The translations under genes and the position numbers were made by a program. Positions 7,633 to 15,507 of a stretch of DNA of 64,000 nt are shown here, piece by piece. Location of the stretch: contig JAGBGX010000012.1 of NCBI GenBank assembly GCA_017935745.1, positions 186,001 to 250,000 on the forward strand, in the 5' to 3' direction. Source of the stretch: Treponema sp. (GTDB lineage Bacteria > Spirochaetota > Spirochaetia > Treponematales > Treponemataceae). A model generated the notes under the pieces. That model was not told the origin of the DNA, searched no databases, and worked only from the letters and a program-made list of their open reading frames with translations. Numbering within the stretch: position 1 is the stretch's first letter; the number at the start of each line of letters is the position of its first letter.

Positions 7633-7983
7633 AATAAAAAGAATGTGACTTGATTTGCTTTGACACAAAGCGTTGCAGATTTTTACTGAGCGTCTCTTAC
7701 GAAATTGTTTTATAAAACCGTCCGTGCCTTCCATCAATATATGGTAATTACCCCGAATATCGAGTTATAATTTCTCATAAGAATTGAAAGGCCTAACGGC
7801 TACGAATCTCGCTTGGAAGTCAAGAGTTGAACTTTTTTAAGGGAAAAATCGTTCGGTCCGCTTTGCGAATCCTCACGATTTTCTCCCTGGCAGATGTCAA
7901 AAAAGTTCAAATTGACTTCAGAGGCTCTTCTTTGCCTTCAACCAATTCTCGTTGCATTTTTCAAAAATCGACATTCGGGCTAA
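7633..7983. other. Intergenic region with a long imperfect inverted repeat
   Basis: There is no gene here. Bases 7816-7837 (GAAGTCAA then TTGAACTTTTTT) are complementary to 7899-7919 (AAAAAAGTTCAA then TTGACTTC). Inside them, GGGAAAAATCGT (7841-7852) pairs with ACGATTTTCTCCC (7875-7887). A transcript could fold into a hairpin of about 104 bases. It is not a classical terminator. A shorter perfect inverted repeat with a related TTGAACTTTT arm is at 36333-36376. Confidence 0.5.
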
Positions 7984-8355
7984 TTAAAATAACTCAAACC
8001 AGATCTTATGTTCTCTGCTAAGATATTTTGTTCTCTTAGCACCTTCTTGAATTTTTTTTAGCAGCTCTTCGGAAACATCTTCTTTTCTTAAAAAAATATG
8101 ATTTCGTAACCCATTAAAAATTTTCGCAAATGATATGACCTTTGCATATCTGTAGTTCACAAAGGAAGTGTGCTTTATAAACGGATGCTCACCGGGTTGA
8201 ATTATACATGAAGCATCTTGGTATCTAGATCTAAAAGTGTCTATAGAGACAGTCAAAAACTCGTTATCATCATTTGCATCTGTAATGACAACTCGTAAAT
8301 GCCTTATTTCTTCTTCAGTTACAGGCTCATCAAGAAAAGTTTGCCCTTTAGGCAT
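7984..8355 (-). CDS. Putative toxin partner of the Panacea antitoxin
   Basis: The start is placed at the ATG at 8355, which overlaps the upstream gene stop by 8 bases and follows AGAGGAAG. A longer in-frame start at 8394 lies inside that gene. The 123-residue product carries FLTVSIDTFRSRYQDASCII, then QPGEHPFIKHTSFVNYRYA. I associate the GEHPFIKH-S-V-YR-A pattern with small single-domain proteins found beside Panacea (DUF4065) antitoxins. The toxic target is unknown. Order antitoxin then toxin in a tight overlap supports a two-gene module. Confidence 0.55.
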   Translation of the reverse strand: MPKGQTFLDEPVTEEEIRHLRVVITDANDDNEFLTVSIDTFRSRYQDASCIIQPGEHPFIKHTSFVNYRYAKVISFAKIFNGLRNHIFLRKEDVSEELLKKIQEGAKRTKYLSREHKIWFELF

Positions 8356-8932
8356 TTTTTTCTTCCTCTGTAATTTTATCGGAAATAGAATCAATCAACG
8401 TTTCTTCGCATCTATATTTTTCTTCTTCCTGCAAAAGAATTTTTATTTCTGGTTCAGAAAAATGCAATTTCTCTAAAATCTCTGCTTTAGAAATAGGAAT
8501 GCTTGATGCAGTGTTTTTCCATTCCGGACAGTTTGCAGGATTATGAACATAGTCAATCAGCTTTCCATACGAATAATCATGAAATTTCCTGTCTATTTTA
8601 TCCAATGTTTCAATTTCATAGTCTGACAGAAGTCCAGTCGGAATAAAACTGCAAACTGTGTAAATATCAAATCTGTCTGTTACAAACTTTGAATTCCAAT
8701 AATATTGAACAGATTCATTCCTATATTTATTCTTTATAAGATCATATAAAAATGAAAGAACAGGCCCGTTTCTCATAGAAACATAGGAATCGCCTGTAAT
8801 AGAATACCCTGTTTCTGAAAGAGACTCTCTGTCCGCAAGATACAAAATTTTTATAAGCTTTGTATAATTGAGGGAATTACCATATTTTGCCAGAATATAT
8901 GAAACAATCTGGATCAATTTTTCAATGTTCAT
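8348..8932 (-). CDS. Panacea (DUF4065) antitoxin, SocA-like
   Basis: The 194-residue protein begins IEKLIQIVSYILAKYGNSLN, then YTKLIKILYLADRESLSETG, GDSYVSMRNGPVLSFLYDLI. This is the Panacea/DUF4065 domain (KL.KLLYLAD, then .G.. y....GPV). Panacea proteins are promiscuous antitoxins that neutralise many unrelated toxins. An AGGAG site precedes the ATG at 8932. The gene is AT-rich compared with the glycan genes on both sides, which suggests acquisition. Confidence 0.85.
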   Translation of the reverse strand: MNIEKLIQIVSYILAKYGNSLNYTKLIKILYLADRESLSETGYSITGDSYVSMRNGPVLSFLYDLIKNKYRNESVQYYWNSKFVTDRFDIYTVCSFIPTGLLSDYEIETLDKIDRKFHDYSYGKLIDYVHNPANCPEWKNTASSIPISKAEILEKLHFSEPEIKILLQEEEKYRCEETLIDSISDKITEEEKNA

Positions 8933-8946
8933 AATTCGCTCCTGCT

Positions 8947-8973
8947 TATACTATGCACCTTTTGTATAGTATA
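8947..8973 (-). promoter_or_regulatory. Promoter/operator of the Panacea module
   Basis: TATACTAT (8947-8954) and ATAGTATA (8966-8973) form an 8-base inverted repeat with an 11-base gap. On the minus strand the right arm supplies a TATACT -10 box. The layout fits autorepression by the module. Confidence 0.55.
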
Positions 8974-9443
8974 ATACAAAAAAATAATAATTTCAATTAT
9001 ATTTAAGCAAAACTGACGGGAAAACTCATTGCAGAGCAATATAAAATACTATAAAAACTGTGTTCTTTTTATACAAGATACGCAAACATCGCTGAAAAAA
9101 CACAGGCAACAAGTACAGCCACTCACAACTTAATTCTTCTGAATCTGCGGAAGCTGGCAGAAATAGTTTCAAAAATCAGCAAATTTGCATGCTGCATCTA
9201 AAGCAGCTTCAGTCCGATTCGATTTATTCAGTCTTTCCAACCTTTTGAAAGCGACAGATTCCCTTTTTCAAACATTCTGCAAGTATATTATTATTGGAAA
9301 AAATTGCCGTTCATAAATTTTACCCTCTCTTCTCTATGAACAAGAATATACTTATATCATAGTATAACAAATGACAGCTGACAAGTTAAATATGCTTTGT
9401 TGTGTAAAGACAGAATCCAATTTACATCAGTAACGGTGCGTTT
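8974..9443. other. Intergenic region, AT-rich, no gene seen
   Basis: No frame here has a credible start with coding bias, and I see no RNA gene or strong terminator. It separates the Panacea module from the end of the rpiB operon, which runs the same way. Confidence 0.5.
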
Positions 9444-9869
9444 TTATGAAAACAGTTCTATCCGCTTCTGGTGCTTTCCGCCTAAGAAGTCTGTTGAAAG
9501 ATATATTTCTGCAATCTTCTGTGCCAGATCATACGGAATAATCCGTGCGCCCATGCAAAGAATGTTTGCATCATTATGAAGCCTTGTAAATTCGGCAGAC
9601 TTCACATCGCCGCACACTGCTGCCCGGATGCCCTTGTGCCGGTTTGCCGCCATGCTCATGCCGATTCCTGTACCGCAAATCAATATTCCCGTATCTGCTG
9701 CGGCATCCTCAACAAGCCGGCATACTTTTTCGGCATATACTGGATAATCAACCTGCTCAGCAGAATCGGTTCCGCAGTCGGTCACATCATGCCCTTTTGC
9801 CTTCAGAAATGCCGCAAGCAGACTTTTATATTCAAAGCCGGCATGATCAGCCCCTATTGCAATTTTCAT
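9444..9869 (-). CDS. rpiB: Ribose-5-phosphate isomerase B family protein
   Basis: The start is set at 9869 (MKIAIGADHAGFEYK), overlapping the ispD-like stop by 4 bases with AGGAGGAG just upstream. The 141-residue product has the family motifs GADHAG, DYPVYAEKV, CGTGIGMSMAANRHKGIRAA and LHNDANIL. RpiB interconverts ribose-5-P and ribulose-5-P; relatives act on other pentose or hexose phosphates. Because it closes an operon with a cytidylyltransferase-like and an aminotransferase gene, it may serve a nucleotide-activated polyol or sugar pathway rather than central metabolism. A decayed copy of its 3' end lies at 14502-14552. Confidence 0.88.
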   Translation of the reverse strand: MKIAIGADHAGFEYKSLLAAFLKAKGHDVTDCGTDSAEQVDYPVYAEKVCRLVEDAAADTGILICGTGIGMSMAANRHKGIRAAVCGDVKSAEFTRLHNDANILCMGARIIPYDLAQKIAEIYLSTDFLGGKHQKRIELFS

Positions 9870-10579
9870 GAAAACAGCTCCTCCTCGCTGAAATTCATCA
9901 GCGCCTTGCACAACGGAATGTCCTCTTTCCGCGTAATTTTTATATTGTTCGCAAATCCTTTTGAAAAATATACAGTCTCTCCGTAATGTACAAGGACTAA
10001 ATCCGCATACACAAAATCGTGCCTGTCCTCTGCCTCCGCCCGTTCATACAGCCGGAGCATCGGTCCAAAGCGGTACGCCTGCGGTGTCTGTATCCGCATT
10101 ATCCTGCTTCTGTCCAGCTGGCTGCAACCGCTCTTTCTGTCCTCTGTGTACAGCACCGTCTCATAGCAGGGGATTGCAAGGGACGCGTTCCCCTTTTCAT
10201 GGGCAACATGAAGCATACAATCTATAGCCGCCTGAGGCAGAATCGGGCGCGCGGCATCATGAATGACGATATAATCGTCTGCTTCCAGTTTGCCGCGCAG
10301 AAAGAAAATGCCGTTCCGTGTAGAATCATGACCGGAACTGCCGCCTTCTATGACAGCCTGAACTTTTGAAATCTTGTATTCCTCCAGAATTTCCTGCAGA
10401 TGGGCCATCCAGTCTTTTACACAGACGACTACAATCCCATCAATGTTCTTATTTCGCTGGAAATTTTCAAGCGTATGGACAATCACCGGCTTGTCGTTCA
10501 GCGACAAGAACTGCTTAGGCATCGCACCGCCTATCCGGGAACCTATTCCGCCTGCCAAAATCACGGCAACATTCTTCAT
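9866..10579 (-). CDS. IspD/TarI-family cytidylyltransferase
   Basis: This 237-residue protein starts MKNVAVILAGGIGSRIGGAM, then PKQFLSLNDKPVI, and has IHDAARPIL, TPQAYRF and DFVYADLVLV. This is the IspD/TarI fold, which uses CTP and a polyol phosphate. IspD makes CDP-methylerythritol and TarI/Bcs1 makes CDP-ribitol. The EGGSSGHDSTRNGI segment resembles the TarI branch somewhat. The context (rpiB-like, aminotransferase, LicD nearby) favours activation of a pentitol-type residue for a surface glycan. It overlaps the upstream gene by 4 bases (ATGA). Confidence 0.8.
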   Translation of the reverse strand: MKNVAVILAGGIGSRIGGAMPKQFLSLNDKPVIVHTLENFQRNKNIDGIVVVCVKDWMAHLQEILEEYKISKVQAVIEGGSSGHDSTRNGIFFLRGKLEADDYIVIHDAARPILPQAAIDCMLHVAHEKGNASLAIPCYETVLYTEDRKSGCSQLDRSRIMRIQTPQAYRFGPMLRLYERAEAEDRHDFVYADLVLVHYGETVYFSKGFANNIKITRKEDIPLCKALMNFSEEELFS

Positions 10580-11631
10580 CTGTCAACTTCCTTTAACGCA
10601 TCTATAAATCGCTTCATGTGCCTTTTGTTCCAGATTGTCACCCGGAGGAATCCCGCGCTGTCCCCCTTGCCGCAGAAAATCAGTATTCCGCGCTCCTTCA
10701 AGGCTGCCGTAATATCTTCCGCAGTCCTGTGCTTCGGTCGTATGCAAATAAAGCACCCCTCTGTCGGAATATAGGAATATGCCGCATCATCTAAAGCATT
10801 CAGGAGGAACTGTTTTCCTCCTTCAAAGGACTTTTTTAGATCCGCATGAATCCTATCGAAGTTGTCCACAATCGCCTCCCCAAACGCAAGGGCGGCTCCG
10901 TTTACTGTATAATGCGGCTTGTAATTCTTTATATATTGAACATTCTCTTTTGTAGAAATCACAGCGCCCATCCGCAGACCGGGAATCGAAAGAAATTTTG
11001 AAAAGGTGCGCAGTATAACAACATTGTCATATTTTTGTATCAAGGCAAGCGAATTTTTCTCATAAAAATAATGGTACGCCTCATCAATAATGACGAGGGC
11101 ATTCACCGAACGCGCCTTCTCTACAACGCGTTCAATATCCTGCTGTGAATATACATTTCCAATCGGCATGCTGGGATTCACAAGAGAGACGATGCCTGTC
11201 TGCAAATCGATCCGCTCAATCAGCTTGTCTATATCGAATGTATAGTCGCTTTCATAATGGATAAATTCAGTTTCCATCTGCTGCATATCTGCATACACCT
11301 TGTACATTCCGAATGTCGGTGTCACGCATAAAAGCTTCTTTCCCGGCTCACCGAACACTTTTACAGCATATCCCATCGCAACGACAGAACCGTCAGTGAG
11401 CGTCACGTTTTCGTATTCTAGTCCGAGCAGACCGGCATATTTTGTTGTGAAACGGATTTCCTCAGGATAGAGCGAAAGATATGAAGGCGATATTCTTTTC
11501 ATCGCCTTTTTGAACAGCCATTTTGGAATCCCGTCAGGATTTTCATTCTGATCAAGCCTCAGATATCCTTCCCGCTCTTCCGGCTGATTTGTCCGCAAGA
11601 AATTCTTGATAACAGGATTCACATAATGCAT
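10576..11631 (-). CDS. HisC-like PLP aminotransferase
   Basis: The chosen start is ATG 11631 (MHYVNPVIKNFL) with AGGGG 8 bases upstream; upstream in-frame ATGs at 11637, 11688 and 11775 lack a well-spaced site. The 351-residue product has LDQNENPDGIP, the PLP-ring contact VNPSMPIGN, IIDEAYHYF with the cofactor aspartate, and the Schiff-base lysine in RTFSKFLSIPGLRMG. This is the fold-I histidinol-phosphate aminotransferase-like family. Being first in an operon with an IspD-like and an RpiB-like gene, it probably aminates a sugar or polyol intermediate, or acts on an aminoalkyl phosphonate-type precursor. The substrate cannot be read from sequence. Confidence 0.8.
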   Translation of the reverse strand: MHYVNPVIKNFLRTNQPEEREGYLRLDQNENPDGIPKWLFKKAMKRISPSYLSLYPEEIRFTTKYAGLLGLEYENVTLTDGSVVAMGYAVKVFGEPGKKLLCVTPTFGMYKVYADMQQMETEFIHYESDYTFDIDKLIERIDLQTGIVSLVNPSMPIGNVYSQQDIERVVEKARSVNALVIIDEAYHYFYEKNSLALIQKYDNVVILRTFSKFLSIPGLRMGAVISTKENVQYIKNYKPHYTVNGAALAFGEAIVDNFDRIHADLKKSFEGGKQFLLNALDDAAYSYIPTEGCFICIRPKHRTAEDITAALKERGILIFCGKGDSAGFLRVTIWNKRHMKRFIDALKEVDR

Positions 11632-11710
11632 GTCCATCGCCCCTGAAAACAATTTGAATAGTTTGTACAATATACTATATTTTTTCATATCTTGCAATGC
11701 CCGTTGCACC

Positions 11711-11741
11711 TTGACACTAATACAACAAAAAATGGTATAAT
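11711..11741 (+). promoter_or_regulatory. Promoter of the capsule transferase operon, leaderless layout
   Basis: TTGACA at 11711-11716 and TATAAT at 11736-11741 are both perfect, with a 19-base spacer. The -10 box ends 6 bases before the ATG at 11748 and no Shine-Dalgarno is present. Confidence 0.7.
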
Positions 11742-11747
11742 AAAAAA

Positions 11748-12653
11748 ATGATGTTCCAACGGGAAAAAATCGCATTGTATTTCAGGTATGCGCTCTGCCG
11801 CCTCGCGTTCACTTTGACGGGAAAACGGATGCATCCTGAGCTGCGCGGAAACATGCGGCAGTGGGTCTTCTATTCTGTATTGAAGTTGAAGTACGCCGCT
11901 TTCATACAAAAGCAGCAAAAAATGCACAATGCAGTTCATGAATACAGCGATACCGTCTGGTGGTGCTGGCTTCAGGGCGAGGAGAACGCGCCGCCTGTTG
12001 TGAAGACGTGCCTTGAAAGCGTCAGGAAGAACCTTCCCGGAAAAAAAATAATCGTCCTTACCGAAGAAAACCTTTGGAGCTACGCTGATTTTCCCGATTA
12101 TATCATTGAAAAATACAGGAAAGGCATCATATCAAAAGCGCATTTTTCCGACCTCCTTAGAATCCAGCTGCTTGCACAGCGCGGAGGAACATGGATAGAC
12201 TCGACCGTATACTGCACCGGCTTTCCCGGCTACTTGTTCAACACGCCGCTGTTCGCCTTCAAGGAGAAGGAGCGCAGCGACCCGGCGATTGCCGCTTCCA
12301 GCTGGCTCATGGCCGCCGAAAAGTGCAATCCGATTATAACGCTGGTACGGGATCTGCTCTTCTTATATTGGAAGAATCATTCCCGTCTGTACCATTACTT
12401 CCTGCTGCATTTCTTTTTCACCATGGCAACAGAAGCATATCAGGAGGAATGGGATTCCGTTCCGTTCTTCTCAAACCTTCCGCCGCACATACTCCAGCGC
12501 GAGCTTTTTGCGCCGTACTCACAGGAGCGGCTTCGGCAGATACAGCGCATGAGCGACATCCACAAGCTGAGCCACAAATATGACAAGTCGAAAGGCATCC
12601 ACGGAACATTCCTGGAGCACATTCTGACACGAGGAGCAAGCCATGATGCATGA
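11748..12653 (+). CDS. Caps_synth-type glycosyltransferase (GT32-like), copy 1
   Basis: The 301-residue protein has a basic N-terminus, then EYSDTVWWCWLQGEENAPPV, CLESVRKNLPGKKIIVLTEE and HFSDLLRIQLLAQRGGTWID followed by STVY. These are the capsular polysaccharide synthesis (PF05704) and GT32 motifs, with WID-S in the nucleotide-sugar metal site. It should transfer a hexose or aminosugar to a growing surface glycan at the membrane. It overlaps licD by 11 bases. A close paralogue lies at 13545-14483, and the shared stretch around EYSD..WWCWLQG is nearly identical in nucleotides, which suggests duplication or gene conversion. Confidence 0.85.
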   Translation: MMFQREKIALYFRYALCRLAFTLTGKRMHPELRGNMRQWVFYSVLKLKYAAFIQKQQKMHNAVHEYSDTVWWCWLQGEENAPPVVKTCLESVRKNLPGKKIIVLTEENLWSYADFPDYIIEKYRKGIISKAHFSDLLRIQLLAQRGGTWIDSTVYCTGFPGYLFNTPLFAFKEKERSDPAIAASSWLMAAEKCNPIITLVRDLLFLYWKNHSRLYHYFLLHFFFTMATEAYQEEWDSVPFFSNLPPHILQRELFAPYSQERLRQIQRMSDIHKLSHKYDKSKGIHGTFLEHILTRGASHDA

Positions 12654-13485
12654 ACTGACATTGCAGGAAATACAGCAGGAATCGCTGGCTGTCCTGCTGA
12701 AGCTGGACGGTCTGTGCCGCAAGCTGAACATACGCTATTTTCTTGCCTTCGGCACGCTCATCGGCGCAGTCCGCCACAACGGCTTTATCCCGTGGGACGA
12801 TGACATCGACGTCATGATGCCGCGGAAGGACTACCAGATTCTCAAGGAATATATGGAAGCCCATGCGGAAGAAATGCGGCCGTTCAAAATCTGCGACCGG
12901 GCGAACACAAAGAACTACAGCTGCTCAATTCCGCGGTTCGTAAACACCGACTTCATCTTCCGTACCTGCAATCCCGGCGAAAAGCAGTTTGACCTCGGCG
13001 TTTTTGTTGACATCTATCCGCTTGACAGCTGCGGAAACAGCGTGTCCGAAGGAAAAAGACTGGGAAAAAAAGTGAGGCTTTTGGATCTGCTGTATATCAT
13101 CTACATCAACCCGAACAATGGAAAGAAGGGTTTGAAAAATCTGCTGCGTCATATCATCAGCGCATTTCTTAGGCTGCTGTGGGGAGCGCATTTTGATTTT
13201 GACGAAAAGCTGGCACAATATGTATCAAAAAGAACATCAGATGACGATACATTTATCGGCGTCCTCTATGACTGCGATCCGATGGAACGGACGAAGTTTG
13301 AAACCCCGGCAGAACATCTTTTTGAGGGACATTCTGTCTTTATTCCGAAAGAATATGATTCCATTTTGAATCTTACACACAGGGGATATATGCAGCTTCC
13401 GTCTGAAAGTGAGCGCATACCGCATCATGGGTATTCGATATTCAAAGACGATTGCCGTATAAGCAGCGACGGGGGGGGGTATTAG
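12643..13485 (+). CDS. licD: LicD family phosphotransferase, ends in a poly-G tract
   Basis: The 280-residue protein has the LicD core KLNIRYFLAFGTLIGAVRHN, then GFIPWDDDIDVMMPRKDY, and FDLGVFVDIYPLD. LicD proteins transfer phosphocholine or polyol phosphates from CDP-activated donors to surface glycans; this fits a CDP-donor made by the IspD-like enzyme nearby. The family core ends at YMQLPSESERIPHHGYSIF. Nine G residues (13471-13479) then encode GGG just before the stop. Changing the tract to G8 or G10 alters only the tail; G10 moves the stop to 13530-13532, 12 bases before the next start. It overlaps the upstream transferase gene by 11 bases. Confidence 0.88.
   Translation: MMHELTLQEIQQESLAVLLKLDGLCRKLNIRYFLAFGTLIGAVRHNGFIPWDDDIDVMMPRKDYQILKEYMEAHAEEMRPFKICDRANTKNYSCSIPRFVNTDFIFRTCNPGEKQFDLGVFVDIYPLDSCGNSVSEGKRLGKKVRLLDLLYIIYINPNNGKKGLKNLLRHIISAFLRLLWGAHFDFDEKLAQYVSKRTSDDDTFIGVLYDCDPMERTKFETPAEHLFEGHSVFIPKEYDSILNLTHRGYMQLPSESERIPHHGYSIFKDDCRISSDGGGY
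13471..13479 (+). repeat. Poly-G tract (G9) at the licD 3' end
   Basis: Nine consecutive G residues occur directly before the licD stop. Homopolymer tracts this long slip during replication. Together with tracts at 33266-33273 and 40407-40415 it forms a set confined to glycan genes. Confidence 0.85.
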
Positions 13486-13544
13486 CTAACCCTCGTCAAA
13501 CCTATCACCATTGCCTGCCGGCTGCGGCTTAGCGGAGGCGGACA

Positions 13545-14483
13545 GTGGCACGCATATTCACAAAGGCACGAAAGCTCCTTTCAGAAGGAAAGATGCAGGA
13601 GCTTCTGGAAAAAACAGCATCCTACCTGCACTACCTTGTCATCTGCGCATGGTTTCGCCTCACCTTCCGGGAAACAGACCCGGATCTGAAAAAGACAAAC
13701 AAAAACTGGGTCATCTATACGTACCTCAAAAAAAAATACGCCCGCTTCCTGCGGAACTACAGGACATTCAGAAACGGGCAGCATGAATACAGCGACATTG
13801 TCTGGTGGTGCTGGCTTCAGGGCAAGGAGAACGCGCCGCCGGTTGTGAAGGCGTGCCTTGAAAGCGTCAGGAGGCATTTTCCCGGAAAGAAAATCATCGT
13901 CATCACCGAAAAAAACATTGGCGACTACGCGGAGTTTCCGCCGTTCATCATCGAAAAATACCGCAGGGGAATCATCTCGCGCACGCATTTTTCCGACCTG
14001 CTGCGCCTTGAGCTTTTAATCCGGCACGGCGGGATATGGGCGGATTCCACCGTGTACTTCACCGGAACTCCTGACTATGCGCTCCGCCGCCCGCTGTTCG
14101 TCTTCAAGACAAATGAACGGAATGATCCGGCAACAGCAGCGCAAAATTGGTTTATTTCTGCTGAAAAAAGCGAACCAATTCTGACGCTTACACAAAATTT
14201 GCTGCACGAATACTGGAAGCACAATAACCGTGCAGTACATTATTTCATCTTTTACTTTTTTATGAAGATGGCTGCGGAACGGTACGCGGACGAATGGCGG
14301 GCAGTTCCGTTCTTTTCCGATGTTCCGCCGCACATACTCCAGCGCGAGCTTTTCACGCCGTACTCACAGGAACGATTCCACCAAATCTGCCGCATGAGCG
14401 ACATACACAAGCTGTCGTATAAGATTGAGAATCCTAAGACGGCAGGAACTGTTATCGAGTATCTGCTCAAAACAAAAGCATAG
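13545..14483 (+). CDS. Caps_synth-type glycosyltransferase (GT32-like), copy 2
   Basis: The start is GTG 13545 with GGAGG 7 bases upstream. The 312-residue product repeats the motifs of the gene at 11748: EYSDIVWWCWLQGKENAPPV, CLESVRRHFPGKKIIVITEK, HFSDLLRLELLIRHGGIWAD followed by STVYFTG. The C-terminal block PPHILQRELFTPYSQERFHQ is also shared. It is probably a transferase of the same polymer with a changed acceptor or donor. It sits 60 bases after licD, so poly-G variation at the licD end could change translational coupling. Confidence 0.85.
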   Translation: MARIFTKARKLLSEGKMQELLEKTASYLHYLVICAWFRLTFRETDPDLKKTNKNWVIYTYLKKKYARFLRNYRTFRNGQHEYSDIVWWCWLQGKENAPPVVKACLESVRRHFPGKKIIVITEKNIGDYAEFPPFIIEKYRRGIISRTHFSDLLRLELLIRHGGIWADSTVYFTGTPDYALRRPLFVFKTNERNDPATAAQNWFISAEKSEPILTLTQNLLHEYWKHNNRAVHYFIFYFFMKMAAERYADEWRAVPFFSDVPPHILQRELFTPYSQERFHQICRMSDIHKLSYKIENPKTAGTVIEYLLKTKA

Positions 14484-14501
14484 AAAAACCTCAGACCAAA
14501 A

Positions 14502-14552
14502 ATCTTTCGACAGATTTTCTTAGGCGGAAAGCATCAGAAGCGGACTGAACTG
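14502..14552 (+). pseudogene. Decayed 3' end of an rpiB copy
   Basis: About 50 bases match the last codons of the rpiB at 9444-9869, with the blocks CTTAGGCGGAAAGCA and CAGAAGCGGA, and one extra base that breaks the frame. The translation LSTDFL matches the RpiB C-terminus. It lies in the opposite orientation to intact rpiB, directly after the Caps_synth gene. This is debris from a duplicated or inverted segment. Confidence 0.65.
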
Positions 14553-14554
14553 CC

Positions 14555-15157
14555 TTATTTTTCATCAATCCAATCATAAGGTATTAATGCCAAGTTTTCT
14601 TCATCCCACCGCTCCAAAATTGCATTATTAAAATCAGTATCATCAGGAAAATCAGCATGATCCAAAACAATTACCTGTAGTTTTCCCTCCAATTCTTTGA
14701 CTCGATTATGTATAAAAGTATAAATTTTTCTTACAGCTTTCCAATCTGTTTTATTATTCTGATTCGGAAAATAAATTTGTGATGGCTGATCAAGAAGAAT
14801 AAAACTTGGCACAGGTCTATTTTTCTCGATAAAATATTTTTGAAATGCAAAATAAACAAGCAAATGAATACCAACCCAATTTGAGCCGCTTCCTAAATTT
14901 CTTAAAGGAATTGCACCTTCCTTCAAAGTATCTACAAAAACAGTTGTACTATACGGACTAAATCTATAGCGACTATCTTTATATTCAAGATCCATTTCCT
15001 TAATCCATTGTGTCATGTAATCAGAAACAATATTAAAAATGGAGTCCAATCTTTCTCGTATGCTCTCCTCTGATAAAAGCTGTTCCTTTTCTGCTATTTG
15101 TTTTTGCAACAAAAGTTTTTCATTAATGTCAACAGGCTCTTCTTTATAGCTTTCCAA
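14555..15157 (-). pseudogene. DUF3732 ATPase, C-terminal remnant
   Basis: The 200-residue fragment has a coiled-coil start, then LRNLGSGSNWVGIHLLVYFA and VPSFILLDQPSQIYFP, followed by KLQVIVLDHADF. This is the C-terminal DUF3732 part, carrying a signature and Walker B-like LLDQPSQ, of SMC-like ATPases of about 600 residues known from three-component ABC-ATPase operons linked to defence. The Walker A half and partner genes are missing. The only start is a TTG and an in-frame stop lies close upstream. It is a leftover of an older defence module. Confidence 0.65.
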
Positions 15158-15507
15158 GCATAAGAAGCTACAAAATAAAAGCCTTATCTAAAATTTTTAT
15201 CACGGCACACTTTCTCAAATTCAGAATTTCCACAATGCAGTAACTTCCATGATAAAGAACTATTCCTTCTTCCAGCTTTTTTATACAGCTCCTTTTTTTT
15301 GTCTGCAAAAATGCTCTTACTTCTTCACAAAATACATTATCACCTTCAACATGAAAAATTCAAAATTCTTATCAAATAAAAGACAACACCTTATACCATT
15401 AGTTTTTTTGTATTTTGAAGCGGAAAGCCCCACTTATAACTTTGCATATCAACGCTCATTACGAATCCCCCATCTCTAAAATAAACTCCAGCCCAAAAAT
15501 ATAAAAA
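15158..15507. other. Intergenic region, no gene seen
   Basis: AT-rich sequence between the DUF3732 remnant and the membrane protein gene. No frame with family resemblance and no RNA gene was seen. It probably replaced the deleted front of the ATPase gene. Confidence 0.45.

Noticed and set aside
7827-8021. Small plus-strand frame over the intergenic hairpin
   Set aside because: Its sequence is explained by the inverted repeat, and it has no ribosome site or family resemblance.
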